Positions 7,511 through 17,559 of a stretch of DNA of 64,000 bases are shown piece by piece. Numbering within the stretch: the first letter of the stretch is position 1; each line of letters begins with the position of its first letter. The stretch is taken from positions 1 through 64,000 of the forward strand of contig NZ_JAINFJ010000008.1 in assembly GCF_019966595.1 (NCBI RefSeq), written 5' to 3'. A program made the position numbers and the translations under genes. The stretch is from Oricola indica. Its GTDB lineage: Bacteria > Pseudomonadota > Alphaproteobacteria > Rhizobiales > Rhizobiaceae. The notes beneath the pieces are model-generated. The model worked only from the letters and a program-made list of their open reading frames with translations. It did not search any database and was not told the origin of the DNA.

Positions 7511-7545
7511 ACGATTATTCGCTATTCGCTACTCGCTATTCGCTT
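7511..7545 (-). repeat. Right heptamer array, inverted
   Basis: Read on the minus strand from 7545, the units are AAGCGAA, TAGCGAG, TAGCGAA, TAGCGAA and a degenerate TAATCGT. Units one to four match left-array units one to four in order, and two of the four differences would be G-U pairs in RNA. The transcript could therefore fold into a stem of about 28 base pairs that loops out the gene. It ends seven bases before the nuoD ribosome-binding site. Confidence 0.88.
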
Positions 7546-7563
7546 GACCGCCGGAGGTGTGTC

Positions 7564-8754
7564 ATGACCGAGCATAACGTCCGCAATTTCACCATCAATT
7601 TCGGGCCGCAGCATCCGGCCGCACACGGCGTTTTGCGCCTTGTGCTGGAGCTGGACGGCGAGGTCTGCGAGCGTGTCGATCCGCATATCGGTCTGCTGCA
7701 TCGCGGCACCGAGAAGCTGATGGAGCACAAGACCTATCTGCAGGCCGTGCCTTATCTCGACCGGCTCGACTATGTTGCGCCGATGAACCAGGAGCACGCC
7801 TTTGCGCTGGCCGTCGAGCGGATGCTGGAGATCGAGGTGCCGAAGCGCGGCCAGGTAATCCGCGTCCTGTTCTCGGAGATCGGCCGCATTCTCTCGCACC
7901 TCCTGAACATCACGACTCAGGCACTCGATGTCGGGGCGCTGACGCCGCCGCTGTGGGGCTTCGAGGAGCGCGAGAAGCTGATGGTGTTCTACGAGCGGGC
8001 CTGCGGCGCGCGCATGCACGCGGCCTATTTCCGGCCCGGCGGCGTCCACCAGGACATTCCGCAGAAGCTGGTCGAAGACATCGGCAACTGGATCGATCCG
8101 TTCCTCAAGGTCGTCGACGATCTCGACGGGCTGCTGACCGCCAACCGCATCTTCAAGCAGCGCAACGTCGATATCGGCGTCGTCAAGCTGGAAGACGCCT
8201 GGGCCTGGGGTTTCTCGGGCGTCATGGTGCGCGGCTCGGGCGCGAAATGGGACCTGCGCAAAGCGCAGCCTTACGAGTGCTACGACGAGATGGATTTCAA
8301 GATTCCCGTCGGCAAGAACGGCGACTGCTTCGACCGCTACCTGATCCGCATGGAAGAGATGCGCCAGGCCGCTCACATTATGCGCCAGTGCGTCGATCGC
8401 CTGCTCGGTTCCGAGGCGACCGGGCCTGTCTCGAATGTCGACGGCAAGATCGTTCCGCCGAAGCGCGGCGAGATGAAGCGCTCCATGGAAGCGCTGATCC
8501 ATCACTTCAAGCTTTACACCGAGGGCTATCACGTGCCGGCGGGCGAGGTTTATGCAGCCGTCGAGGCGCCCAAGGGCGAGTTCGGCGTCTACCTGGTCGC
8601 CGACGGCTCCAACAAGCCCTACAAGGTGAAGCTGCGCGCGCCCGGTTTCGCGCATCTTCAGGCAATGGATTTCCTTTGCCGCGGCCACATGCTGGCCGAC
8701 GTCTCCGCCGTACTCGGCTCCCTCGATATCGTGTTTGGTGAGGTGGACCGCTAA
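7564..8754 (+). CDS. nuoD: NADH-quinone oxidoreductase subunit D (49 kDa)
   Basis: This 396-residue subunit forms the quinone-binding cavity together with NuoB. The 49-kDa signature is seen in [22 protein letters not shown]; the [10 protein letters not shown] loop near residue 15 carries the quinone-contacting His, and the C-terminus ends in the family's [14 protein letters not shown] strong GGAGGT lies six bases before the ATG, so translation can restart independently after the cassette that separates it from nuoC. The stop overlaps the nuoE start by one base. Confidence 0.97.
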   Translation: MTEHNVRNFTINFGPQHPAAHGVLRLVLELDGEVCERVDPHIGLLHRGTEKLMEHKTYLQAVPYLDRLDYVAPMNQEHAFALAVERMLEIEVPKRGQVIRVLFSEIGRILSHLLNITTQALDVGALTPPLWGFEEREKLMVFYERACGARMHAAYFRPGGVHQDIPQKLVEDIGNWIDPFLKVVDDLDGLLTANRIFKQRNVDIGVVKLEDAWAWGFSGVMVRGSGAKWDLRKAQPYECYDEMDFKIPVGKNGDCFDRYLIRMEEMRQAAHIMRQCVDRLLGSEATGPVSNVDGKIVPPKRGEMKRSMEALIHHFKLYTEGYHVPAGEVYAAVEAPKGEFGVYLVADGSNKPYKVKLRAPGFAHLQAMDFLCRGHMLADVSAVLGSLDIVFGEVDR

Positions 8755-9995
8755 TGTCTGTTCGTCGTCTCGCAGAAGGAAACGTCCAGCCGGCGGATTT
8801 CGCGTTCAGCGCGGAGATGACCGCCGAGGTGGACAAGTGGGTCGCGAAGTACCCCGAAGGCCGGCAGCAATCGGCCGTGATTCCGCTGCTCATGCTCGCG
8901 CAGGAGCAGGAGGGCTGGGTCACCAAGGCTGCCATCGAGCATATCGCCGAAACGCTGGAAATGCCGCGCATTCGTGTTCTGGAAGTCGCCACTTTCTATA
9001 CGCAGTTCATGCTGCAGCCCGTCGGCACCAAGGCGCATGTGCAGGTTTGCGGCACCACGCCCTGCATGCTGCGTGGCGCGGAGGACCTGAAGAAGGTCTG
9101 CCAGAACCGCATCCATCACGACCAGTTCGCGCTCAGCGACGGCGGCAAGCTGTCGTGGGAGGAAGTCGAGTGCCAGGGCGCCTGCGTCAACGCGCCGATG
9201 GTGATGATCGGCAAGGACACCTACGAGGACCTGACGCCGGAGCGGCTCGAAGAGATCATCGACGCGTTCGAGGCCGGCAAGGGCGACACGATCACGCCCG
9301 GTCCGCAGATCGACCGCATCTATTCGGCGCCTGTCGGCGGTCCGGTCACGCTGCTCGACGATGAATCGAGGAAGGCGGCCTCGGCACCGCGCGGCAACGG
9401 CAACGGGCCGCAGGAGATGACCAAGGCGGCCAAGCCCGAGACCGCGGCTCCGGAAGGCGACGACACGCTCGCCGATCCCGACGAGGCCGAGGGCCCCGGC
9501 CGCACCAAGGCTTCCAAGGCCGAAGTCGATGCCAAGACCGAGGAGTCGGGGCCGACGATGAAGGTCGCGAGCACGGCGAGCGGCGTGAAACCGAAGAAGA
9601 AGCCTGTCGAGAAATCCGTAGGCAACGGCAATGCGACCATGAATCTCGCGTCGACGGCGTCCGGCCGGGCGAAACCGGGCGAAAAGCCGGCTGAGGCGGC
9701 TGGCGAGACGTCACTCGATGACAAGAACCGGCCGGCGGCGATCGACAAGCCCGCCAATCCTGACGACCTGAAGCTGATTTCCGGCGTCGGGCCGAAGATC
9801 GAGAATACGCTCAACTCGCTCGGCATCTACACCTTCGAGCAGGTCGCTGGCTGGAAAAAGGCCGAGCGCGAATGGGTCGACGGCTATCTGAAATTCAAGG
9901 GCCGAATCGACCGGGACGACTGGGTGAAGCAGGCCAAGGCGCTCTCCAAGGGCGTCGATGAATATGTCCGCGTTTTCGGCAAGAAGCCGCGGTAA
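8754..9995 (+). CDS. nuoE: NADH-quinone oxidoreductase subunit E with C-terminal helix-hairpin-helix extension
   Basis: Residues 1-175 are the thioredoxin-like [2Fe-2S] (N1a) domain, with the cluster cysteines in CGTTPCMLRG and CQGACVNAPM. A long, low-complexity linker rich in Lys, Ala, Glu and Pro (about 195-330) leads to a C-terminal domain at about 335-413 beginning NPDDLKLISGVGPKIENTLNSLG, a helix-hairpin-helix-like unit. At 413 residues the protein is more than twice the length of a minimal NuoE; the extension is typical of rhizobial relatives. The same domain recurs at the end of the protein at 11407. Confidence 0.96.
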   Translation: MSVRRLAEGNVQPADFAFSAEMTAEVDKWVAKYPEGRQQSAVIPLLMLAQEQEGWVTKAAIEHIAETLEMPRIRVLEVATFYTQFMLQPVGTKAHVQVCGTTPCMLRGAEDLKKVCQNRIHHDQFALSDGGKLSWEEVECQGACVNAPMVMIGKDTYEDLTPERLEEIIDAFEAGKGDTITPGPQIDRIYSAPVGGPVTLLDDESRKAASAPRGNGNGPQEMTKAAKPETAAPEGDDTLADPDEAEGPGRTKASKAEVDAKTEESGPTMKVASTASGVKPKKKPVEKSVGNGNATMNLASTASGRAKPGEKPAEAAGETSLDDKNRPAAIDKPANPDDLKLISGVGPKIENTLNSLGIYTFEQVAGWKKAEREWVDGYLKFKGRIDRDDWVKQAKALSKGVDEYVRVFGKKPR

Positions 9996-10007
9996 GGGGA
10001 ATGAACG

Positions 10008-11312
10008 ATGCTCGCTGACAAGGATCGCATTTTCACCAATATCTACGGGCTGCGCGACAAGTCGCTCAAGGGCGCGATGGCGCGTGGGCACTGGGACGGC
10101 ACCAAGGGTCTGATCGAGAAGGGCAAGGACTGGATCATCTCCGAGATGAAGGCATCCGGTCTGCGCGGGCGCGGCGGCGCCGGCTTCCCGACTGGTCTCA
10201 AATGGTCCTTCATGCCGAAGGAAAGCGACGGCCGGCCGCATTATCTGGTCGTCAATGCCGACGAATCCGAGCCGGGGACCTGCAAGGACCGCGACATCAT
10301 GCGTCACGATCCGCACACGCTGATCGAGGGCTGCGTGATCGCCAGTTTCGCGATGGGCGCGCATGTCGCCTATATCTATGTTCGCGGCGAGTATATCCGC
10401 GAGCGCGAGGCGCTGCAGCAAGCGATCGACGAGTGCTACGACGCCGGTCTCCTGGGCAAGAACAACAAGTGCGGCTGGGACATGGACGTCTATGTCCATC
10501 ACGGCGCAGGCGCCTATATCTGCGGCGAGGAAACGGCGCTGCTGGAAAGCCTTGAGGGCAAGAAGGGCCAGCCGCGCCTGAAGCCTCCTTTTCCAGCGAA
10601 TGTCGGCCTCTATGGCTGCCCGACCACGGTCAACAACGTCGAATCCATCGCGGTCGCGCCGACGATCCTGCGGCGCGGCGGCGCGTGGTTTGCCGGGTTC
10701 GGCAAGGAAAACAACACCGGGACCAAGCTGTTCTGCGTCTCCGGCCACGTCAACAATCCGTGCACCTTCGAAGAAGCGATGTCGGTGCCGTTCCGCGAAC
10801 TGATCGACACCCATTGCGGCGGCATTCGCGGAGGCTGGGACAATCTGCTCGCCGTCATCCCGGGCGGCTCTTCGGTGCCGATGGTGCCGGCCGAGGAAAT
10901 CATCGACTGCCCGATGGATTTCGATTCGCTGCGCGGCCTGAAATCCGGTCTCGGCACGGCCGCCGTGATCGTCATGGACAAGTCGACCGACGTCGTGAAG
11001 GCGATCGCCCGGCTTGCCTATTTCTACAAGCACGAGAGCTGCGGCCAGTGCACGCCATGCCGCGAAGGCACCGGCTGGATGTGGCGCGTCATGGAGCGCA
11101 TGGTGACCGGCAACGCGCACAAGCGCGAGATCGACATGCTGCTCGACGTGACCAAGCAGGTCGAGGGCCACACGATCTGCGCGCTCGGCGACGCCGCCGC
11201 ATGGCCGATTCAGGGCCTCGTCCGGCATTTCCGTCCGGAAATCGAGCGCCGGATCGACGAATTCTCGCACAATGCGCACCAGACGAAGCCGGTCCTGGAG
11301 GCCGCGGAATAG
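10008..11312 (+). CDS. nuoF: NADH-quinone oxidoreductase subunit F (NADH- and FMN-binding)
   Basis: This 434-residue subunit oxidises NADH. It shows the glycine-rich NADH loop [16 protein letters not shown], the FMN region [23 protein letters not shown], and the N3 [4Fe-4S] ligands in [12 protein letters not shown] plus the later Cys of [19 protein letters not shown] lies seven bases before the ATG. It follows nuoE by 12 bases, as expected for subunits that assemble together. Confidence 0.97.
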   Translation: MLADKDRIFTNIYGLRDKSLKGAMARGHWDGTKGLIEKGKDWIISEMKASGLRGRGGAGFPTGLKWSFMPKESDGRPHYLVVNADESEPGTCKDRDIMRHDPHTLIEGCVIASFAMGAHVAYIYVRGEYIREREALQQAIDECYDAGLLGKNNKCGWDMDVYVHHGAGAYICGEETALLESLEGKKGQPRLKPPFPANVGLYGCPTTVNNVESIAVAPTILRRGGAWFAGFGKENNTGTKLFCVSGHVNNPCTFEEAMSVPFRELIDTHCGGIRGGWDNLLAVIPGGSSVPMVPAEEIIDCPMDFDSLRGLKSGLGTAAVIVMDKSTDVVKAIARLAYFYKHESCGQCTPCREGTGWMWRVMERMVTGNAHKREIDMLLDVTKQVEGHTICALGDAAAWPIQGLVRHFRPEIERRIDEFSHNAHQTKPVLEAAE

Positions 11313-11406
11313 AGACGACAACAAGCAAGGCGGAACCAGCCGCCGCAAAGAGGAAATGCCAGGGGTAGGGGAACCGAACAGACACATGATGCCCAAGGAG
11401 GGTTCG

Positions 11407-12354
11407 ATGTCGAAGTCCACGCTACCGGAAGAAACGATGAAGACCGAAACGCCCATCGCCGCATTTGCCGGCGAGATGACCGAAATGCAGAAGGACGCCA
11501 TCGAATGGATGGCGGGTGCGTCCGCGCCGCAATTCGCGGGCGTGGCGAACCTTGCCGCGCATCCCATGGGCGCGATGGCGGCGGCTTCGGCGATCGGCAT
11601 GGGCCTTGCGGGCCAGATGTTCGGCATCTTCGCCGGATCGATGGCGGGCGCGATGCAGGCCGCGAACCTGCTGGCCAACGACACGTCCGGCGGCCGCAGC
11701 GAGATCTTCGGCATGGCCAATCCGCTGAACTTCGATCCCGCGAGCGGCAGTTTCGACGAGACGAAGGAGCCCGACACGGTCGCGGCGAAACCGGCTGCGA
11801 AGAAGCCGGTCGAGGCCAAGAAGCCCGTTGAGGCCAAGAAGCCCGTCGCGGCAAAGAAATCCGCACCGAAAAAGGCCGCGCCGGCCAAACCCGCGCCGGC
11901 AAAGCCGGAGGCCGTGAAGGAAACGGTGAAGGCCGAGGCGCCTGCCGCGAAGCCCAAACCGGCCAAGGCCACGGCTGCCAAGCCTGCACCCGCGAAATCC
12001 GCGCCCGCCAAGCCGGCGGTCGCCGCGACGCCGGAGCCGGTCGCGCTCGCAAAGACCGCGCCGGTCGAGGAAACGCCGGTTGCCTCCGGTACGATCGCGC
12101 CCGTGATGCCCGAGGATTTCGTCAAGCCGAAAGCCATGGCGAAGCCGGACATGCCGGACGATCTGAAGGCGATTTCCGGCGTCGGGCCGAAGCTGGAAGG
12201 CGTGCTCAACAGCCTCGGCATCTGGACCTATGGCCAGATCGCGGCGCTGACGCCCTATGAAGTCGCCTGGGTGGACGATTACCTGCAGTTCAAGGGCCGG
12301 ATCGAGCGTGACGGCTGGATCGCGCAGGCCGCAGACCTCGCGAAGAAGGGCTGA
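11407..12354 (+). CDS. nuo-linked helix-hairpin-helix protein
   Basis: This 315-residue accessory protein is not a core complex I subunit. Residues about 15-105 hold an amphipathic or hydrophobic Ala/Gly/Met-rich segment (AAASAIGMGLAGQMFGIFAGS). Residues about 120-230 are a histone-like run of AKPA and AKKPVE repeats. Residues about 245-315 match the NuoE C-terminus closely (PDDLKAISGVGPKLEGVLNSLGI, then WVDDYLQFKGRIERDGW). AAGGAGGG just before the ATG at 11407 fixes the start, although the frame is open further up. Similar genes sit in other rhizobial nuo operons. A structural or anchoring role is possible, as is nucleic-acid binding; the function is not known to me. Confidence 0.85.
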   Translation: MSKSTLPEETMKTETPIAAFAGEMTEMQKDAIEWMAGASAPQFAGVANLAAHPMGAMAAASAIGMGLAGQMFGIFAGSMAGAMQAANLLANDTSGGRSEIFGMANPLNFDPASGSFDETKEPDTVAAKPAAKKPVEAKKPVEAKKPVAAKKSAPKKAAPAKPAPAKPEAVKETVKAEAPAAKPKPAKATAAKPAPAKSAPAKPAVAATPEPVALAKTAPVEETPVASGTIAPVMPEDFVKPKAMAKPDMPDDLKAISGVGPKLEGVLNSLGIWTYGQIAALTPYEVAWVDDYLQFKGRIERDGWIAQAADLAKKG

Positions 12355-12364
12355 CGGTATCGCC

Positions 12365-12826
12365 ATGCACCTTGCCGAGATCAACATCGCAAAGCCGGCC
12401 TACGCCCTGGACGATCCGAGGATCGCCGGCTTCGTGAATCGTCTCGACCAGGTGAACGCGATCGCCGAGCGGTCGCCGGGTTTCGTCTGGCGCTTGCAGG
12501 ACGAGGCCGGAAGCGCTCTCGCGATCCGGGCATTCGAAGACCCGACGCTGATCGTCAATATGAGCGTTTGGGAGACACCGGAGCATCTGGAGCAATTCGT
12601 CTGGAACACGGTGCATAAACAGGTTTATCGCCGCAAGGCGGAGTGGTTCGAGGCGATGAAATCGCACCACTTCGCCATGTGGTGGGTCGAGGAAGGGCAT
12701 GTCCCGACGCTTGAAGAGGCGCGGGCGAAGCTCGATCATCTCGATCTCCACGGCGATAGCGAGGAAGCATTTGGTTGGGCGCATCTGCCGCATGTCAAAC
12801 TTTGGCAGACGCAGCGTTGCGCTTGA
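12365..12826 (+). CDS. DUF3291 domain protein
   Basis: This 153-residue soluble protein belongs to the DUF3291 family, a dimeric alpha-beta-barrel fold related to small monooxygenases. Matching blocks are [63 protein letters not shown] and FGWAHLPH. It starts ten bases after the preceding gene and ends 25 bases before nuoG, so it is transcribed with complex I. No link to NADH oxidation is established; it may be a passenger. Confidence 0.85.
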   Translation: MHLAEINIAKPAYALDDPRIAGFVNRLDQVNAIAERSPGFVWRLQDEAGSALAIRAFEDPTLIVNMSVWETPEHLEQFVWNTVHKQVYRRKAEWFEAMKSHHFAMWWVEEGHVPTLEEARAKLDHLDLHGDSEEAFGWAHLPHVKLWQTQRCA

Positions 12827-12851
12827 AGGATCTAAGGTTGGAATTCGCATC

Positions 12852-14939
12852 ATGGCAGTGATCAAGGTTGACGGCAAAGAGGTCGAGGTTCCGGACCACT
12901 ACACGCTGTTGCAGGCGTGCGAGGAGGCCGGCGCCGAGGTGCCGCGTTTCTGTTTCCACGAACGTCTGTCGATTGCCGGCAATTGCCGCATGTGCCTGGT
13001 CGAGGTGAAGGGTGGACCGCCCAAGCCGGCCGCGTCCTGCGCCATGGGCGTGCGCGACCTGCGCCCGGGACCGGAAGGCCAGCCGCCGGAAGTCTTCACC
13101 AACACGCCGATGGTCAAGAAGGCGCGCGAAGGGGTGATGGAGTTCCTCCTCATCAACCACCCGCTGGACTGCCCGATCTGCGACCAGGGCGGCGAGTGCG
13201 ACCTTCAGGACCAGGCGATGGCCTTCGGTGTCGATGCGTCGCGCTACCAGGAGAACAAGCGCGCGGTCGAGGACAAATATATCGGCCCGCTGGTCAAGAC
13301 GATCATGACGCGCTGCATCCACTGCACGCGCTGCGTCCGGTTCACCACCGAAGTCGCCGGCATTTCCGAACTCGGCCTGATCGGCCGCGGCGAGGATGCC
13401 GAGATCACCACCTATCTCGAACAGGCGATGACCTCCGAACTTCAGGGCAACGTGATCGACCTGTGCCCGGTCGGCGCATTGACCTCGAAGCCGTATGAAT
13501 TCCATGCCCGCCCGTGGGAACTGTCCAAGACCGAATCGATCGACGTGATGGACGCCGTCGGCTCGGCCATCCGCGTGGACACGCGCGGCCGCGAAGTGAT
13601 GCGCATCATGCCGCGCGTCAACGAGGCGGTGAACGAGGAGTGGATCTCCGACAAGACACGCTTCATCTGGGACGGTCTGCGCACCCAGCGCCTCGACAAG
13701 CCTTATGTCAGGGGCACGGACGGCAAGCTCAAGCCTGCTTCGTGGGGCGAGGCTTTCGGCGCGATCAAGACCGCGCTGGACGGCAAGGCGGGTGGCGACA
13801 TCGGCGCCATTGCCGGCGATCTCGCGGGTGTCGAGGAAATGTATGCGCTGAAGGAACTTCTCGGCGCGCTCGGCTCGACGAATATCGATTGCCGCCAGGA
13901 CGGCGCGGCGCTCGATCCGTCGCTCGGCCGTGCATCCTATCTCTTCAATCCGACCATCGAGGGCATCGAGAACGCAGACGCGATCCTGATCGTCGGCGCC
14001 AATCCGCGCTTCGAGGCGCCGGTGCTCAATGCGCGCATCCGCAAGGCATGGCGCGCATCCGACATGAAGATCGGCGTGATCGGCGAGATGGGCGACCTGC
14101 GCTACGATTACGAGATGCTGGGCGCGGGAACCGAGACGCTGGCCGACATCGCGGGCGGCTCGCATTCCTTCTTCAAGACCCTGCAGGACGCCGAACGTCC
14201 GATGGTGATCGTCGGGCAGGGCGCGCTTTCGGGCGAGGGCGGCGCTGCGGTGCTGAGCCTTGCCGCCAAGCTGGCCGAAGCGACGGGCGCCCTGAGCGAC
14301 GACTGGAACGGTTTCGCGGTGCTGCACACGGCGGCGGCGCGCGTGGGCGGCCTCGATCTCGGCTTCGTGCCGGGCGAGGGCGGTCTCGACGCGGCCTCCA
14401 TGGTGGCCGGTTCGGATGTGCTGTTCCTGCTTGGCGCGGACGAGATGGACCTGCGCCAGCGCAAGGACGGCGCGTTCACGGTCTATATCGGCACGCATGG
14501 CGATGTCGGCGCGCACCATGCCGACGTTATCCTGCCGGCCTCCGCCTATACCGAGAAATCGGCGACCTACGTCAACACCGAGGGCCGCGTGCAGGCGACG
14601 ACGCGCGCCGGATTCGCGCCGGGCGACGCCAAGGAGGACTGGGCGATTCTGAGGGCGCTCTCGGATGTGCTCGGCCACAAACTGCCCTTCGATTCGCTGG
14701 CGCAGTTGCGTGCCGCGCTCTACGAGGCGTATCCGCATTTCGCCCGCATCGACACGATCGAGCCCGGCAATACGGATGATATTGCTGCGCTTGCGAAAAA
14801 AGGCGGCGAAACCGGCAAGTCAGCATTTGCATCGCCGGTCAAAGACTTCTATTTGACCAACCCAATCGCGCGCGCATCCGCCGTCATGGCGGAATGTTCC
14901 AGCCTCGCGCGAAACGGCTTTGCGCAGGCCGCAGAGTGA
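12852..14939 (+). CDS. nuoG: NADH-quinone oxidoreductase subunit G (75 kDa)
   Basis: This 695-residue iron-sulfur subunit has an N-terminal [2Fe-2S] ferredoxin domain ([19 protein letters not shown], with a later Cys in PAASC), the His/Cys [4Fe-4S] site [19 protein letters not shown], a second [4Fe-4S] site in [11 protein letters not shown], and a degenerate molybdopterin-oxidoreductase-like C-terminal domain (about 215-690). The ATG at 12852 begins [15 protein letters not shown]; upstream codons in this frame belong to the DUF3291 gene in another frame. The length fits alphaproteobacterial NuoG. Confidence 0.97.
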   Translation: MAVIKVDGKEVEVPDHYTLLQACEEAGAEVPRFCFHERLSIAGNCRMCLVEVKGGPPKPAASCAMGVRDLRPGPEGQPPEVFTNTPMVKKAREGVMEFLLINHPLDCPICDQGGECDLQDQAMAFGVDASRYQENKRAVEDKYIGPLVKTIMTRCIHCTRCVRFTTEVAGISELGLIGRGEDAEITTYLEQAMTSELQGNVIDLCPVGALTSKPYEFHARPWELSKTESIDVMDAVGSAIRVDTRGREVMRIMPRVNEAVNEEWISDKTRFIWDGLRTQRLDKPYVRGTDGKLKPASWGEAFGAIKTALDGKAGGDIGAIAGDLAGVEEMYALKELLGALGSTNIDCRQDGAALDPSLGRASYLFNPTIEGIENADAILIVGANPRFEAPVLNARIRKAWRASDMKIGVIGEMGDLRYDYEMLGAGTETLADIAGGSHSFFKTLQDAERPMVIVGQGALSGEGGAAVLSLAAKLAEATGALSDDWNGFAVLHTAAARVGGLDLGFVPGEGGLDAASMVAGSDVLFLLGADEMDLRQRKDGAFTVYIGTHGDVGAHHADVILPASAYTEKSATYVNTEGRVQATTRAGFAPGDAKEDWAILRALSDVLGHKLPFDSLAQLRAALYEAYPHFARIDTIEPGNTDDIAALAKKGGETGKSAFASPVKDFYLTNPIARASAVMAECSSLARNGFAQAAE

Positions 14940-14972
14940 CCCGGGAAAGAAAGCAGGAAACGGACGGCATTC

Positions 14973-16007
14973 ATGTTTGAAACCTACGTCATTCCCGGGC
15001 TGATCATTCTGCTGCAGACGCTTGCCCTGCTGATCGCGCTGCTGGTGTTCACGGCCTTCATTCTCTACGCCGACCGCAAGGTCTGGGCCGCCGTCCAGTC
15101 GCGGCGCGGTCCGAACGTCGTCGGACCGTGGGGGCTGCTGCAGTCCTTTGCGGACCTCTTGAAGTTTGTCCTCAAGGAGCCGGTCGTTCCCGACAGCGCC
15201 AACAAGGGCATCTTCCTGCTCGCGCCGTTCGTTTCGGCGACGCTCGCACTGGCCGCCTGGGCCGTCATCCCGCTCAGCGAGGGATGGGCGATCGCCTCGG
15301 TCAATGTCGGCATTCTCTACGTCTTCGCGATCTCCTCACTCGAGGTCTACGGCGTGATCATGGCCGGCTGGGCGTCGAACTCGAAATATCCGTTCCTCGG
15401 CGCGCTGCGTTCCGCCGCGCAGATGGTCTCCTACGAGGTGTCCATCGGTTTCGTGATCGTCACGGTGCTGCTCTGCGTCGGATCGCTGAACCTGTCGGAC
15501 ATCGTGCTGGCGCAGCGGGACGGCATCGGCACCTATTTCGGCCTGCCGAACACCTTCCTCGACTGGCACTGGCTCGGCCTGCTGCCGATGTTCGTGATCT
15601 TCTTCATCTCGGCGCTGGCCGAGACGAACCGCCCGCCCTTCGACCTTGTCGAGGCCGAATCGGAACTCGTCGCCGGTCACATGATCGAGTACTCCTCGAC
15701 CCCCTACATGATGTTCATGCTGGGCGAGTACATCGCGATCCTGCTGATGTGTGCGCTGACGACGGTCCTGTTCCTCGGCGGATGGCTGCCGCCCTTCGAT
15801 TTCGCGCCGTTTACCTGGCTGCCGGGCGTCTTCTGGTTCGTGCTGAAACTGAGCCTCGTCTTCTTCATGTTCGCCATGGTGAAGGCCTTCGTGCCGCGCT
15901 ACCGCTACGATCAGCTCATGCGCCTCGGCTGGAAAGTGTTCCTGCCGATCTCGCTGTTCATGGTCGTCGCAACCGCGGCGTTTCTGAAACTGACAGGCTG
16001 GGCCTGA
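14973..16007 (+). CDS. nuoH: NADH-quinone oxidoreductase subunit H
   Basis: This 344-residue membrane subunit has about eight transmembrane helices and lies where quinone enters complex I. Family motifs include [34 protein letters not shown] near the N-terminus and the cytoplasmic loop [25 protein letters not shown], whose acidic residues line the quinone and proton path. It is placed between nuoG and nuoI as usual. Confidence 0.98.
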   Translation: MFETYVIPGLIILLQTLALLIALLVFTAFILYADRKVWAAVQSRRGPNVVGPWGLLQSFADLLKFVLKEPVVPDSANKGIFLLAPFVSATLALAAWAVIPLSEGWAIASVNVGILYVFAISSLEVYGVIMAGWASNSKYPFLGALRSAAQMVSYEVSIGFVIVTVLLCVGSLNLSDIVLAQRDGIGTYFGLPNTFLDWHWLGLLPMFVIFFISALAETNRPPFDLVEAESELVAGHMIEYSSTPYMMFMLGEYIAILLMCALTTVLFLGGWLPPFDFAPFTWLPGVFWFVLKLSLVFFMFAMVKAFVPRYRYDQLMRLGWKVFLPISLFMVVATAAFLKLTGWA

Positions 16008-16026
16008 GACAGGGAGGCATGGGACG

Positions 16027-16518
16027 ATGAGCACACTCGCACAAGCCGCCAAGTCGCTTCTTCTGCTTGAATTCATAGGCGCGTTCTTCTTGTCGATGCG
16101 CCGCTTCTTCGAGCCGAAATTCACGCTGAACTACCCGCACGAGAAGGGGCCGGTGAGCCCGCGTTTTCGCGGCGAACACGCGCTGCGCCGCTATCCGAAC
16201 GGCGAGGAACGCTGCATCGCCTGCAAGCTGTGCGAGGCGATCTGCCCGGCGCAGGCCATCACCATCGAGGCCGGACCGCGCCGCAACGACGGCACCCGCC
16301 GCACGGTGCGCTACGATATCGACATGGTGAAGTGCATCTATTGCGGCTTCTGCCAGGAAGCCTGCCCGGTCGACGCTATTGTCGAGGGGCCGAATTTCGA
16401 GTTCGCCACGGAAAGCCGTGAAGAACTCTACTACGACAAGGACAAACTTCTGGCGAACGGCGACCGGTGGGAACGCGAAATCGCGCGCAACATCTCGATG
16501 GACGCGCCGTACCGCTAG
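16027..16518 (+). CDS. nuoI: NADH-quinone oxidoreductase subunit I (two [4Fe-4S])
   Basis: This 163-residue ferredoxin-like subunit holds clusters N6a and N6b. Both CxxCxxCxxxCP motifs are present: [12 protein letters not shown] and [12 protein letters not shown]. The N-terminal amphipathic stretch ([19 protein letters not shown]) attaches it to the membrane arm. GGGAGG stands upstream of the ATG. The 96 bases between nuoI and nuoJ hold no gene. Confidence 0.98.
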   Translation: MSTLAQAAKSLLLLEFIGAFFLSMRRFFEPKFTLNYPHEKGPVSPRFRGEHALRRYPNGEERCIACKLCEAICPAQAITIEAGPRRNDGTRRTVRYDIDMVKCIYCGFCQEACPVDAIVEGPNFEFATESREELYYDKDKLLANGDRWEREIARNISMDAPYR

Positions 16519-16614
16519 GACTGGAAACTTCATAACGCCGCTTCGACGAGGCGGCGGCATGCCGGAACGGGCGCAACGACGTCCGGGACGGAAAGGGAGA
16601 TCGGGGAAGCGATC

Positions 16615-17238
16615 ATGATTACTGGATTAGGGGCGGCGTTTTTCTACCTGTTCGCCTTCATAGCCATCGCGAGCGCCTTCATGGTGATTGCCGCGCGCAA
16701 TCCCGTGCACTCGGTGCTGTATCTGATCCTGACCTTCTTCAACGCGGCGGCGCTGTTCCTGCTGACCGGCGCTGAATTCCTGTCGATGATCCTGCTGGTG
16801 GTCTATGTCGGCGCGGTCGCGGTGCTGTTCCTGTTCGTCGTGATGATGCTCGACGTCGACTTCGCCTCGATGAAGCGCGGCGCTCTCGAATACGCGCCGA
16901 TCGGCGCCATCGTGGGCGTCATCCTCGCCGCCGAACTGGTGCTCGTGCTGGCGGGCTCGGCATTCGATCTCGGTCAGCCGGCGACGACCGCGCTGCCGAC
17001 GCCGGACCCGGCGGTCCGTCACAACACGGCGGCGCTCGGCGACATTCTCTATACCGACTACATCTTCTTCTTCCAGATCGCCGGCCTTGTCCTGCTGGTG
17101 GCGATGATCGGCGCGATCGTGCTGACGCTGCGCCCGTCGCGGCCGCATGTGAAGCGCCAGAGCATCGTCGCGCAGGTCGGTCGCAAGCCGTCCGAGGCGA
17201 TCGAGGTGGTTGATGTCGAGACAGGCAAGGGGCTCTGA
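16615..17238 (+). CDS. nuoJ: NADH-quinone oxidoreductase subunit J
   Basis: This 207-residue subunit has five predicted membrane helices. The conserved helix-three segment [27 protein letters not shown], whose pi-bulge moves during turnover in known structures, is clear. The C-terminal 35 residues are a soluble tail. nuoK follows after five bases. Confidence 0.97.
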   Translation: MITGLGAAFFYLFAFIAIASAFMVIAARNPVHSVLYLILTFFNAAALFLLTGAEFLSMILLVVYVGAVAVLFLFVVMMLDVDFASMKRGALEYAPIGAIVGVILAAELVLVLAGSAFDLGQPATTALPTPDPAVRHNTAALGDILYTDYIFFFQIAGLVLLVAMIGAIVLTLRPSRPHVKRQSIVAQVGRKPSEAIEVVDVETGKGL

Positions 17239-17243
17239 TACCG

Positions 17244-17552
17244 ATGACCATCACCATCTCCCACTACCTGACCGTCAGCGCGCTGCTGTTCGTGATCGGC
17301 GTGTTCGGCATCTTCCTGAACCGCAAGAACGTCATCGTCATCCTGATGTCGGTCGAACTGATCCTGCTGTCGGTCAACCTGAACTTCGTGGCGTTCTCGG
17401 CACATCTCCAGGACCTGGTCGGCCAGGTCTTCGCGCTGTTCGTCCTGACGGTCGCGGCCGCCGAGGCGGCCATCGGACTTGCAATTCTCGTCGTCTTCTA
17501 TCGCAACCGCGGCTCGATCGCGGTGGAAGACGTGAACATGATGAAGGGCTGA
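17244..17552 (+). CDS. nuoK: NADH-quinone oxidoreductase subunit K
   Basis: This 102-residue subunit, related to MrpC antiporter subunits, has three membrane helices with the buried glutamates of [14 protein letters not shown] and [12 protein letters not shown] that take part in proton transfer. Length and motifs match the family exactly. It lies tightly between nuoJ and nuoL. Confidence 0.98.
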   Translation: MTITISHYLTVSALLFVIGVFGIFLNRKNVIVILMSVELILLSVNLNFVAFSAHLQDLVGQVFALFVLTVAAAEAAIGLAILVVFYRNRGSIAVEDVNMMKG

Positions 17553-17559
17553 CGGCACC

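Larger units (their letters stand above)
7092..7545. mobile_element. Candidate cassette: four-helix-bundle gene between inverted heptamer arrays
   Basis: A 28-base sequence at 7092-7119 recurs in inverted orientation at 7518-7545 with 24 of 28 identical bases. Each arm is made of TAGNGAR heptamers. Between them lies one gene of the 23S rRNA IVP family. The unit of about 454 bases sits between nuoC and nuoD, genes normally adjacent, so it looks like an inserted cassette. No target-site duplication is evident. Confidence 0.6.

Noticed and set aside
7092-7545. CRISPR array from the repeated heptamers
   Set aside because: The units are contiguous seven-base repeats without spacers, and no cas genes are near.
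9711-12221. Very long minus-strand open frame opposite nuoE-nuoF
   Set aside because: It is the antisense shadow of high-GC nuo genes; its translation is low-complexity and has no domain or ribosome-binding site.
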